Assembly (NCBI RefSeq): GCF_000701785.1
Contig: NZ_JNJU01000001.1
Location: 186,001-250,000, forward strand
Length of the DNA: 64,000 nucleotides
Direction: 5' to 3'
Source: Mycoplasmoides alvi ATCC 29626
Lineage (GTDB): Bacteria; Bacillota_I; Bacilli_A; Mycoplasmatales; Mycoplasmoidaceae
Below the pieces are notes generated by a model, which worked only from the letters and a program-made list of their open reading frames with translations, was not told the DNA's origin and did no database searches. Positions 8,479-18,081 of this stretch are shown here, piece after piece. The position numbers and the translations under genes are program-made. Positions within the stretch are counted from its first letter, which is position 1, and each line of letters begins with the position of its first letter.

Positions 8479-8931
8479 ATGAAAAATAATGACATATTGA
8501 CATTTTATTTAGATGAAATAAAGAAATCAAATTTGAAATTAACTAATAGTAGAATTGAAATAATTAAATGTTTAATAAATCATGATAAGTGACATACTAT
8601 TGATGATATTATACAACACTTAGAAACAACTAATAAAAAGAAACCTAATGTTGCAAGTGTTTATAATGTGTTGCACTCATTAATAAAATGTAAAGTAGTA
8701 AATGCATTTCTAAATACAAGAAATTTTAAACCTTTGTTTAATCTCAGACATAAAAGTCATGAGCATGTTTATTGTTTTAGTTTTGATAACAATAAATTTA
8801 TAACATTGCCTTTTGATGAAGAACTTAATCAAAATATTAAACATTATTTTGAAAGAAATAATTTTAAAATTAATGATTTCTATGTTATTGCAAATGGAAT
8901 GCTAAGTGAAAATGAAAAAAAATGCAAATAA
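8479..8931 (+). CDS. Fur-family transcriptional regulator
   Basis: This 150-residue protein has the Fur winged-helix N-terminus: LKLTNSRIEIIKCL, HTIDDIIQHL, and the recognition segment KPNVASVYNVLHSLIK. The dimerisation half keeps the histidine cluster HKSHEHVYC of the sensor site. It lacks the two CxxC pairs that hold structural zinc in Fur and PerR (only one Cys, then FSF). It could sense metal or peroxide; the sequence does not decide. It overlaps the next gene by 20 bp. It corresponds in position to MG236. Confidence 0.82.
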
Positions 8932-9757
8932 TTTTTTTGATTCTTTTTTAAATATTAAAGAACTTGTAAATTTTTTTTCTCAAAATGAAAATTTAAATTC
9001 AATTGTTAATTATAATTTTTACCTAAAAATTATAAATAATTCATATAAAGAATTTGAAAAAAAAAATTATGAAAAAGCTATTGAATTATTATTAGAAGAA
9101 CTTGAAGCGCCATATATTCCAGATAAAGTTGAAAAGTATTATAACATGATGATTAAACTGATTAGGCAAGAAACTTATGAAAAAAGAAATAATAAAATTG
9201 AAAATCTAGATTCAAAATCTTTAATTAAACTAGCTTTAGAAAATTTTCCAAAAAATATTCACATATTTGATTATTTTACTACAAAACCAATTGGTTATTT
9301 TGCGAAAGAAGATATTGACTATTTTAGATTTATTTTTACAAGTAAAGAATTTAAAAATGATTTAAAACTTAATATTTTGTATCTAATATCTGAAATTTTA
9401 GATTTTGTAAATTCAAAAATAGTTTTTTTTAATCATAACATAAATGATTCATCAGAAATAATTTTAGGACATAATTTATTTAGCAATGATGTTTTAAATT
9501 ATTACAATGAGGTAGAAAAGGAAATATCCAATTTATTATTTCAAGAACCATCACTAGAAGATATGGCACTATCAATTGTTGAGCAAATTGCAAATTTTTA
9601 TTTTCCTAAATTTCCAAATAAAATTAATTCAATTGAATTAGGAAAAACTATAGTTTATTATGTTAGCAACTTGTTTTATCCAAATAAATTTAAAGAATTA
9701 ATTAATAAAAATCAACACATATTTGATTTTATATTACATGTTATAAATACAGAATAA
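8912..9757 (+). CDS. DUF3196 (MG237/MPN330-type) TPR-like protein
   Basis: This 281-residue, all-alpha protein is restricted to mollicutes. The segment YEKAIELLLEELEAPYIPDKVEKYY (beginning near residue 52) matches the characteristic DUF3196 region (duplicated Tyr, ELE, PYIP). The M. pneumoniae homolog has a solved TPR-like fold, from memory. No catalytic motif is visible. The ATG at 8912 lies inside the end of the Fur-like gene; a GTG at 8906 is an alternative start. It lies between fur-like and trigger factor, as in M. genitalium, which hints at a role linked to protein folding but does not show one. Confidence 0.85.
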   Translation: MKKNANNFFDSFLNIKELVNFFSQNENLNSIVNYNFYLKIINNSYKEFEKKNYEKAIELLLEELEAPYIPDKVEKYYNMMIKLIRQETYEKRNNKIENLDSKSLIKLALENFPKNIHIFDYFTTKPIGYFAKEDIDYFRFIFTSKEFKNDLKLNILYLISEILDFVNSKIVFFNHNINDSSEIILGHNLFSNDVLNYYNEVEKEISNLLFQEPSLEDMALSIVEQIANFYFPKFPNKINSIELGKTIVYYVSNLFYPNKFKELINKNQHIFDFILHVINTE

Positions 9758-9820
9758 AATATTAAAATTGTTAATAGTTTTTAATGATCAAATAAGTACC
9801 AATTTAAAATGGTGAGAAAA

Positions 9821-11149
9821 ATGTATAAAATAGTAAATTCTAATAAGTTAGATAAAATACTTAACGTTGAAATCAAAGTAGATGGTGAACCATGGATATC
9901 TGAAGTTGATAAAGCATTTAAAAATAGTGTAAAAAATCTTTCTATACCTGGTTTTAGAAAAGGCAAAATTCCAGAAAAGAAAGCTAAAGAATTTGTAAAC
10001 TATGGATTAGTTTATGAAAAAGCTGCTAATAAAATTTTAGATAAAGTTTTTAAAGAAATTTTAAATGAAGCAATTGTTAAAAATGATAATGATGTAATTG
10101 AATTAAATCCAGATGTTGATGTTAAAAAAATTGATGATAATGCTTTTGAATTTATCTTTAAATTTGATTTAATTCCTCCAATTAAGTTACCAGATTATAA
10201 AAAAATAGAAAATATTAAAACAATTGATGATATTTTAGATAATGATATTGAACATCAAATTAAATTAATAATGAAAAATGATGCTGAAATAGTTGATAAA
10301 GAAGACCAAGTTATTGAAATGTTTGACCTTGCAATTATTGATTTCAAGGGAATAGTTGATGGAAAACAATTAGATTCAGCAACTGCAAATGATTATGAGT
10401 TAGAAATTGGTTCAAATTCATTTATTAATGGTTTCGAGTCTTCTTTAGTAGGAATGAAGAAAAATGAAACTAAAGTAATTAATTTAAAATTTCCTGATGA
10501 CTACCATGTTTATGAATTAAAGGGAAAACCTGTTACTTTTGAAGTTACAATTAAATCAGTTAAAGTTATCAAATATCCAGATTTAAACATTGATTATATT
10601 AAAACACTAAAAAATGGTAATTATGCAGATTCCAAAAGTATTGATGAGTTTAAATCAAAAATAAAAGAAGATTTAATTAAAAATGCAAAAATTAATTTAA
10701 AAAATTCAAATACTGCAACAATTAAAAAGTTTTTAATTGATAATTCAATTCTTGATTACATTCCTGAAAAATTGGTTAAAGATCAATATCAAAAGATTAT
10801 GAATACATATTTAAGTCAAATTAAAAAATACAACTTAGAACTAAAAGATGCTTTAGCAATGCAAAATATTACTGAGGAAAAATTTAAAGAAGAAATTACT
10901 AAAGAGGCTGAAGCAAATGTTAAGTATTCATTAGTTTTAGAAAAAATTTCAGATGAAAATAACATTGAATGCACTAATGAGGATATAGATAATAGAATTA
11001 ATGAAATATTTTTAGAATTTAATTCAAATGATAAGGAAAAACAAAAAGATTTAATAATGAGTAATTTAAATAGTCAAAGAGATTTAATTGAAACAATGGT
11101 AATTAGTGATAAAATTGTTAATTTTTTAATAGATATAAATAAAAAATAA
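9821..11149 (+). CDS. tig: Trigger factor, ribosome-associated chaperone
   Basis: This 442-residue chaperone folds nascent chains at the exit tunnel. The ribosome-docking signature is SIPGFRKGKIPEKKAKEF (about residues 41-58). The FKBP-type prolyl isomerase domain runs about 160-255 with DLAIIDFKGIVDG, GSNSFINGFESSLVGMKK and the strand KGKPVTFEVTIKSV. The helical chaperone arms fill the rest. I chose the ATG at 9821, preceded by GGTGAG at 9811-9816, over the ATG at 9809. A heat-shock operator for lon begins one base after its stop. Confidence 0.96.
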   Translation: MYKIVNSNKLDKILNVEIKVDGEPWISEVDKAFKNSVKNLSIPGFRKGKIPEKKAKEFVNYGLVYEKAANKILDKVFKEILNEAIVKNDNDVIELNPDVDVKKIDDNAFEFIFKFDLIPPIKLPDYKKIENIKTIDDILDNDIEHQIKLIMKNDAEIVDKEDQVIEMFDLAIIDFKGIVDGKQLDSATANDYELEIGSNSFINGFESSLVGMKKNETKVINLKFPDDYHVYELKGKPVTFEVTIKSVKVIKYPDLNIDYIKTLKNGNYADSKSIDEFKSKIKEDLIKNAKINLKNSNTATIKKFLIDNSILDYIPEKLVKDQYQKIMNTYLSQIKKYNLELKDALAMQNITEEKFKEEITKEAEANVKYSLVLEKISDENNIECTNEDIDNRINEIFLEFNSNDKEKQKDLIMSNLNSQRDLIETMVISDKIVNFLIDINKK

Positions 11150-11176
11150 TTGGCACTTTTATGTTTAAAGTGCTAC
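11150..11176 (+). promoter_or_regulatory. CIRCE-like HrcA operator upstream of lon
   Basis: TTGGCACTT, nine bases, then AAGTGCTAC. The CIRCE consensus is TTAGCACTC-N9-GAGTGCTAA, so 14 of 18 arm positions match and the spacing is exact. The two CACTT / AAGTG cores are perfectly inverted. HrcA, the repressor that binds CIRCE, is encoded at 56423-57451. The operator starts immediately after the tig stop codon. Confidence 0.88.
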
Positions 11177-11179
11177 TTG

Positions 11180-11188
11180 TGGTAAAAT
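11180..11188 (+). promoter_or_regulatory. Extended -10 promoter for lon
   Basis: TGGTAAAAT is a TGn-extended -10 element 3 bases after the CIRCE-like operator. No matching -35 is evident. HrcA bound at the operator would cover the polymerase. The transcript leader to the lon ATG is about 100 nt. Confidence 0.6.
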
Positions 11189-11298
11189 ATGCATAATGCA
11201 AAAAACATTGCTTATTTAAAAACATGATAAAAGTTTTGTTTGTTCTTAATCTATTTAATTTGCCAATAAATGTTTTAATTTAAAAGGAGAAATATACA

Positions 11299-13674
11299 AT
11301 GAAAAAAGCACCTATTCTAATATCTCGAGGAATTGTTATTTTTCCTCACACGAAAAAAACCATTGATGTTGGTCGTGAAAAATCTTTACAAGCTATAACA
11401 TTGGCTAAAAAAAGTAAAGTCAAACAAATTATTGTGGTAACACAAAATGATATTAACATTGATAACCCAACAGCAAAAGACATTAATTCTATTGGGACTC
11501 TTTGCGAAATTATTAAAACAAATGATACTTTTAATAATGATAAAGAATTGCAATCATCTATTGTTGAATTACGTGGTTTACAAAGAGTAAAAATTTTAGA
11601 AAAATATGATTATAGCAAGAGTAAAAATGTTGTTGTTGAGTATCAATTATTAAATTCAATAAATGTTAACAGCAAAGAAAATGAAGAAAAAATTAGTAAA
11701 ATTTTTGATGAATTTAATGACACTATAATGCAAAATGTTGATAAGGAAAGAATTCCTACTACAAAGGATGGCTATGAATTGCATTCAATTTCTGGTGATG
11801 CTGATAAATTAGCTGATTTGATTTCAAATGTTTTGCCAATTTGTACTTACAGAAAGCAGCAATTATTAGAACAATTAAATGTTGTTAAAAGATATGACAT
11901 GATAATTAAATACATGTATGATGAAGCTACAACATTACCAAAAGAATCTTCTGATGCTAAAAATAGTGAATTAACTCAAATTGATAGAAAAATTAGTAAA
12001 AAAATTAATGAAAATTTATCAAAACAACAACGTGAATTTTACTTAAGGGAACGTTTAAAAGCAATTAAAGAGGAATTGGGCGATATATCATCTAAAGAAG
12101 ATGATGTTTCTGAATTACGTGAACGTGTTAATAATAATCCTTATCCAAAGAATATTAAAGATAAAGTTATTAGTGAATTAAATCGTTATGAATCTTCAAT
12201 GAATTCTCAAGAAAATTCAATTATTAGAACTTATGTTGAATGATTGTTAGATTTACCATGATGACAAGAAAATCAAGATAATTCAGATATTAAGAAAGTT
12301 GCTAAGATTTTAGATAAAAATCATTATGGGTTACATAGTGTAAAAGAAAGAATTATTGAATATTTAGCTGTGCAAACACGTACAAAAAAAATACGTGGTC
12401 CTATTATGTGTTTAGTTGGACCTCCAGGAGTTGGAAAATCTAGTTTAGCCAAATCAATTGCTGAAGCATTGAATAAAACATTTGTCAAAATGTCCTTAGG
12501 TGGTGTTCATGATGAATCTGAAATTCGTGGTCATCGCAAAACTTATATTGGTTCAATGCCTGGAAGAATAATTAAAGGAATGAAAAAAGCTGGTGTTATT
12601 AATCCTTTATTCTTATTAGATGAAATTGACAAAACCGGTGTAGATAGAATGCATGGCGATCCAGCAAGTGCATTACTTGAAGTTTTGGATCCAGAATTAA
12701 ATAATAAGTTTAATGATAATTATATTGAAGAAGATTATGATTTGTCTAAGGTTATGTTTGTTGCAACTGCAAATTATGCTGATGCTATTCCTGAAGCTTT
12801 GTATGATCGTCTAGAAATCATTGAATTGACATCTTATACTGAACATGAAAAATTAGCAATTGCCAAAAATTATTTAGTGCCAAGAACTTTGGAATCTATG
12901 GATTTGACTAATAAAGAATTATCATTTAAAGATGAAGCCTTAAAATACATAATTAAACATTTTACAAGAGAAGCTGGTGTCCGTAGTTTGGAAAGAAAAA
13001 TTCAAGAAATTGCTCGTAAATTTTTAGTTGCAAGTCAGAAAAAGAATATTAATTCTCAAGTTATAGATGTTAAAGAAGTAAAACTTTATTTAAAAAAAGA
13101 AATTTTCGATTATACAACAAGAGATGATGACACAATTCCGGGAATTGTGAATGGCATGGCATATACATCTACAGGTGGTGATTTGTTGCCAATTGAAGTT
13201 ACATATTCATCAGGAAAAGGTGATATTGTAATTACAGGTAATTTAAAAGAAACAATGCGTGAGTCAGCATCAGTTGCTTTGGGTTATGTTAAATCTAATG
13301 CAAAAGATTTCAAAATTGATCCAGAAATTTTTAAAAAAATTGATATTCATATCCATGTTCCTACAGGTGGAGTTCCTAAAGATGGTCCTAGTGCCGGAAT
13401 CGCTTTAACAACTGCAATTATTTCAGCTTTAACTGGCAAAAAAGTTGATCCAACAATTGCAATGACAGGTGAAATAACACTTCGAGGCAAAGTTTTAATT
13501 ATTGGAGGAGTTAAGGAAAAAACTATTTCAGCTTATCGTGGTGGTGTTCGTACTATCTTTATGCCTGAAAAAGATGAAAGGTATTTGAGTGAAGTTCCTA
13601 AAGAGATAATGAAAGATTTAAACATTGTTTTTGTTAGACAATATAAAGATGTTTATAAGCGAATATTTAAATAG
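11299..13674 (+). CDS. lon: ATP-dependent Lon protease
   Basis: This 791-residue AAA+ serine protease degrades misfolded and regulatory proteins. In order it has an N-terminal substrate-binding domain starting ILISRGIVIFPHTKK, a coiled coil around 235-300, Walker A GPPGVGKSS at about 374, and Walker B FLLDEIDK near 437. The protease domain has Ser698 in DGPSAGIAL and Lys741 in GGVKEK. The ATG at 11299 follows AAGGAGA at 11284-11290. Three TGA Trp codons lie close together at 12241-12263. Transcription is probably under HrcA/CIRCE control. Confidence 0.98.
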
Positions 13675-13715
13675 TATTATTTTTTCTTTTAAAATATTTA
13701 TACAATTTAAAAGAT

Positions 13716-13733
13716 AACACTTTTGTTAGTGTT
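13716..13733 (+). terminator. Small hairpin after lon
   Basis: AACACT / AGTGTT with a 6-base loop lies 41 bases past the lon stop. No T-run follows, so termination would be weak. It lies shortly before the GTG start of the ABC permease. Confidence 0.35.
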
Positions 13734-13749
13734 CTTAGGTGAATTAGAA

Positions 13750-15702
13750 GTGAAAAATAAATTTAATAAATTTGACTTTAAGTCAATTCACAGTTTTTTC
13801 AACAAAGAAATAATATATAAAAATCTACATGTATTCTTTGCATATTTTAGTTTTCTTTTGAAAATAGTTATTCGTAATTTTACAAATTGAATGCTTTTTG
13901 TTGCATACATGTTAATACTTTCACTAATTTTATTGATTATTCCAGCAATTTTAAATTCTTCTCCTGCTGATTATTGAAATAACCCTTTGATTCAAGTTGC
14001 ATCATTTGTAATGCCGATTGTTGCTGTGTTTGCTTCTTGCATTGCTTTGGATTTATTCAGAGAAGGTGTTGATACAGGAATTGAATTAATAATTATTTCT
14101 AAACCAATAAGTAGAGTTAATTTTGTACTTGTTAAATTTAGTTTATTTTTGTTAATTTTGTTAATTTATGCATTAATAACAATTTTTTTAGGAATTTTAA
14201 CATTTGCAATACCAAAAATGGATCATAAATTGGTTGGAGATTTAATAGGTGGTTTATTTACAGGTTCATTTGTAATTGGTCTTTTTTTTGGTTCTTTAGC
14301 AATATTAATATCATTAAAATTTGGCAAGAATGCAACAAATATGATTATTATTTTGATTGCAATTATTTTTAATTTTTTTACACCCTTGTCACAATTATTT
14401 TTTGATACTCCAGCTAAAGTTTTACGAAATAAAGGTATAAATTTACTACAACAAAACATAAAATTATCTAATGAAAATAATAGTAAAAGTATTGTTTATC
14501 AATTAGCTAATTCGTTTGGTAGCGTTAAATATGTTGATATAAAGTCAGAATATGAACAAGCCGAAAAGGAAACTTTTTACAATAATTCATTTTATTTAAA
14601 TTTTGGAAACATGATTAGTTCACTTTATAATTTGGGAGGGTTAGCACCTTATAATAATGGTAATATTTCAATTTCACCCATTAATACAACATGAAGATTC
14701 TTAAATTCAATTAATAAAGATGAATATACGCATATACTTTTTGGTTTACCTTTAAGTGATATTAATTCAGCTTTAAATAGTAGTAGTTTGAATTCACAAT
14801 TTATTTTTATGCCATTACCATCAACAAATAATTCATTTATAAGTAATTTTACTTCTTCAACACCATCATACACTTATCTTTCTGATCCAATCAATAATCA
14901 ATCTACTAGAGTTAATGCAACAACAGATCTCTATAATGTTAGTGACACAAACATTGATGATGCACTAGTTAATTCAAATAATAGCATGACTAATCTTTTG
15001 GAAACAAACCAGTTAATTGATCAAATTACTGATGCAATTAATCAAATTAATAGTCCTGGTGAAATTAGTGAAAATTTAAGTAAAATATTTTCCATTTATT
15101 CTAATTTATTAACACAAAATAATATGACTATTTTTCAAAGTAATTTTGAAAATAATTATTTTATTGATAATAATGAACAATTTGCAAAAAATGTTTTTCA
15201 ATCAAAAATAAGTTTATTTTATGGTTTGGATAAATTTAATACAACCAATGGATTAAATAATTTTAATAAGTTTATTAGTTCTATTTCTAATAGTGATTTG
15301 GTTGTAGGAATAAATAATTCTTGATTAACCCAAGATGAACAATGAAATCAATTAGATTTAATAATGAATAATTTACCTTTGTATAGGGCTTTAAAGTTTA
15401 AATTAGGTTATTCTACACCAATAGAAAGAAATAAATTAATTGGCGCAACATTACAAACTTTTTTAATTAATCAATATTCAAGTATTTATTTATTAAATTT
15501 ACTAGAAAATAAAACTGCTAGTAAAATCTTTTCAACAAATTTGGGTTTAATTGTATTGCAAGCAGAACAATTAAATTTTACTTATAATGTTGAAACATTA
15601 CCAATTATTGATCCATCAATAATTGTTACTTTGATGATTATTATTTCATTCTCGCTTTTTTTGTGCATTGGTTTTATTTATTACTATCAGGATATTAAGT
15701 AA
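13750..15702 (+). CDS. ABC transporter permease (ABC-2 type) with large extracellular domain
   Basis: This 650-residue membrane protein has a cluster of about five membrane segments near residues 45-67, 80-103, 117-145, 165-190 and 195-215. A long polar, Asn/Ser-rich region of about 380 residues follows, probably outside the cell. A final membrane segment lies at about 624-645. This fits an ABC-2-like exporter permease. Start is a GTG at 13750 with AGGTGA at 13736-13741. The ATPase gene follows 2 bases after the stop. The substrate is unknown; the Asn-rich ectodomain is unusual for the family. Confidence 0.8.
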
Positions 15703-15704
15703 TT

Positions 15705-16661
15705 ATGTTTATTAAACCAATTTTATCTGTTCAAAATTTAACTAAGCAATTTGGAAAAAAACAAAAACCAGCAATTACTAATGTTAGTTTCAATGTTTAT
15801 CCAGGACAGTTCCATGCATTTATAGGAGCCAATGGCGCAGGCAAAACAACAACAATTAAATGTATTATTGGAGCTTATGCAAAAAAAGAAGGCTCAATAT
15901 TTATTGATGGTATCTTAAATGTAAAACCAGAATCTAAATCAAAAATAGGTTACATTCCTGAATACACCAAATTTCCAAAACATTTTACAACTTTTGAATA
16001 TTTACTATCATTAGCTAAAATTATGGGATTATCAAAAGATAAGGCAATTAAAAAAATTAATGATTTATTAATAAAAATGCACATGAATGGACTAAGAAAT
16101 GAAAATCCTGAAAAATTTTCTTCTGGACAAAAGAAAAAAGTTATTTTAATTCAATCATTATTGATAGATCCTAAATTACTAATTATGGATGAACCAACAG
16201 CAAATTTAGACCCAAAGGCAAGAACAGAATTTTTTGATTTGCTAAAAGAACTACAAAAAGATGGAGCAACATTTTTTGTTTCAACACATATTTTGAGTGA
16301 AGTAAACAACTATGCTGATAGTTTAACTATTCTTGATGGCGGAAAAATTGTATTATCAGGAAAAATTGATGATATTCAAAAAAATTATGTTAAGGCAAAT
16401 AAATATTTAATTAAAATTCCAAATGAACATTTAGAAAAAGCTATTAAAATTTTTAAAAAATTTAATTTAAATTTTGAATGGGACAATTTGAATAAAGAAT
16501 TTATAGTTCAAGATTTAAATTCTAATTTTGCATCAAAATTAATAAAAGAATTAATTGATAATAATTTAGATGTTATAAACTTTGCTCAATATCGGTATTC
16601 TTTAACTGAAATTTATGATGAATATGTAAAAATTGGTTCTATGCATACTAAGGAGTCTTAA
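15705..16661 (+). CDS. ABC transporter ATP-binding protein
   Basis: This 318-residue ATPase presumably powers the permease encoded just upstream. It has Walker A GANGAGKTTT near residue 43, the Q-loop region IGYIPEYTKF, signature FSSGQKKKV, Walker B LLIMDEPTANLDP, and H-loop STHILSE. A C-terminal extension of about 100 residues is typical of DrrA/CcmA/YhaQ-type exporter subunits. The end overlaps the stop of convergent ymdB by 4 bp. The family also serves drug or peptide export; the exact role is not visible. Confidence 0.9.
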   Translation: MFIKPILSVQNLTKQFGKKQKPAITNVSFNVYPGQFHAFIGANGAGKTTTIKCIIGAYAKKEGSIFIDGILNVKPESKSKIGYIPEYTKFPKHFTTFEYLLSLAKIMGLSKDKAIKKINDLLIKMHMNGLRNENPEKFSSGQKKKVILIQSLLIDPKLLIMDEPTANLDPKARTEFFDLLKELQKDGATFFVSTHILSEVNNYADSLTILDGGKIVLSGKIDDIQKNYVKANKYLIKIPNEHLEKAIKIFKKFNLNFEWDNLNKEFIVQDLNSNFASKLIKELIDNNLDVINFAQYRYSLTEIYDEYVKIGSMHTKES

Positions 16662-17494
16662 TATTCATATTTTCATGTCAAATATTTAGGATCATCTTTG
16701 ACTTTTCTAATTTGTTCACATGATTTAGCTTGATTAGTTAAATCATCAAACTCCATTACTATTCCATTTAGTTGTCAACCATAATCAGATACTTCTAGTT
16801 TAAATTTTTTACTTGTGTCTAAGAATTTTGAAATTGCATTTTCTGGTTTAGCTCCAATTACACTCCCAAAACCAGGTCCACACATACCAACATCAGTAAT
16901 ATAAATTGTACCCTTAGGAGTAATTCTTAAATCATTAGTTGGTATATGTGTATGTGTTCCTAAAATTGCATGAACTTTTCCATCAAAAAAGATACAGAAA
17001 GCATTTTTTTCACTTGTTGTTTCTGCGTGAAAATCAACAATATGAATTTCATTTGGATTAGAAATATTTTTAATAACATTTTCTAATGCTAAAAAAGAAT
17101 TAGTTGTAATTGAATCCATGTTTGTTACACTATTTCCTAAAATATTTGTTACTCTTATAATTTTGTTTTTAATTTGTATTGTTCTAGTTCCTTCTCCCGA
17201 ATTTGCATGTTCAAATTTTGAATTTAAATTAATGGGTCTAACAATATCATTATTATTTAAGACTTCTTTAATATCATGTTTTGCTCATGTATGATTCCCC
17301 ATTGTAAAAAAATCAATTCCATTTTTTTTTAAATAATAATAATGTTCAAGTGTAAGTCCTTTTCCATGACTACAATTTTCAGCATTAGCAATTGTTAAAT
17401 CAATTTCATATTTTTCTTTTATTTTTTGTAAATTTTGCTTAATTGAATCCCTTCCTGGTTTTCCAAAAATATCTCCTAAAAACAATATTTTCAT
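16658..17494 (-). CDS. ymdB: YmdB-type metallophosphoesterase
   Basis: This 278-residue binuclear metal phosphodiesterase, in Bacillus, hydrolyses cyclic nucleotides and affects biofilm decisions. The motifs are complete: FLGDIFGKPGRD at the start, ANAENCSHGKGLT, FTMGNHTW, HAETTSEKNAF and ILGTHTHIPTND. Its ATG overlaps the stop of the cyclo-ligase gene (TAATG). The order uvrD-cyclo-ligase-ymdB matches MG244-MG246. The C-terminal WKYEY* contains a TGA Trp. Confidence 0.93.
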
Positions 17495-18081
17495 TATTCA
17501 ATTACCTCATTTTCATTAATAATAAAATCTAATTTTTTATCATGTTTATGCACAAGAAAATTTTCATCTTGTTGAAAATTATAAGCAAATCCTACTTTTA
17601 AGATTTTATTTTGTTTATCATTTTTATTTAAAAATTTATCATAAAAACCTGAACCATAACCTAATCTAAACATTTTTTTATTATATGCAATTAAAGGAAT
17701 AACCATCATTTGAATTTCATTCGGTTTAATGAATAAATTAGATGATGATGGTTGTTTAATATTTTTAAAGTATTCATAATCAAAATTTAATGAATTTATT
17801 TTTCTAAAAATCATGTCTTTATTGTTTATTACTTGAGGTAAACTGATGTTAATTTTTTTTTCTAAAAGTTTAGATATAATTTTTTTTGTATTTACTTCAT
17901 TTTTAGTAGACAAGTAAAAGGCAATACTTTTGATATCATATTTTGATAAAAAAATAAAAAAATTATTAAATATTAATTCATTTAACTTGTTATATTCGAT
18001 AAAACTTATTTCATTTCTTTCACTAATTTTTTTATTTCTAATTATGTTGTTATATTTTAATTTTCTGACAAATAAGAACAT
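17494..18081 (-). CDS. 5-formyltetrahydrofolate cyclo-ligase
   Basis: This 195-residue enzyme converts 5-formyl-THF to 5,10-methenyl-THF with ATP, feeding one-carbon metabolism. The family signature RLGYGSGFYDKFL is at about 142-154, preceded by MMVIPLIAYNKKMF. The N-terminal basic helix with RNKKISERNEIS carries the phosphate-binding residues. Start and stop codons overlap with both neighbours (TAATG), which implies translational coupling with the helicase and YmdB genes. It corresponds to MG245. Confidence 0.9.
   Translation of the reverse strand: MFLFVRKLKYNNIIRNKKISERNEISFIEYNKLNELIFNNFFIFLSKYDIKSIAFYLSTKNEVNTKKIISKLLEKKINISLPQVINNKDMIFRKINSLNFDYEYFKNIKQPSSSNLFIKPNEIQMMVIPLIAYNKKMFRLGYGSGFYDKFLNKNDKQNKILKVGFAYNFQQDENFLVHKHDKKLDFIINENEVIE

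Noticed and set aside
12241-12263. Apparent internal stops splitting lon, and likewise parE, uvrD, dxs, plsY and many others, suggesting widespread pseudogenes
   Set aside because: All these stops are TGA, and they fall at positions where homologs have Trp. Reading TGA as Trp restores intact full-length proteins, as in mollicutes.
14223-14459. Antisense frame within the ABC permease, and a similar one at 14649-14873
   Set aside because: Both lie wholly within a coding gene with strong membrane-protein features and have no features of their own.
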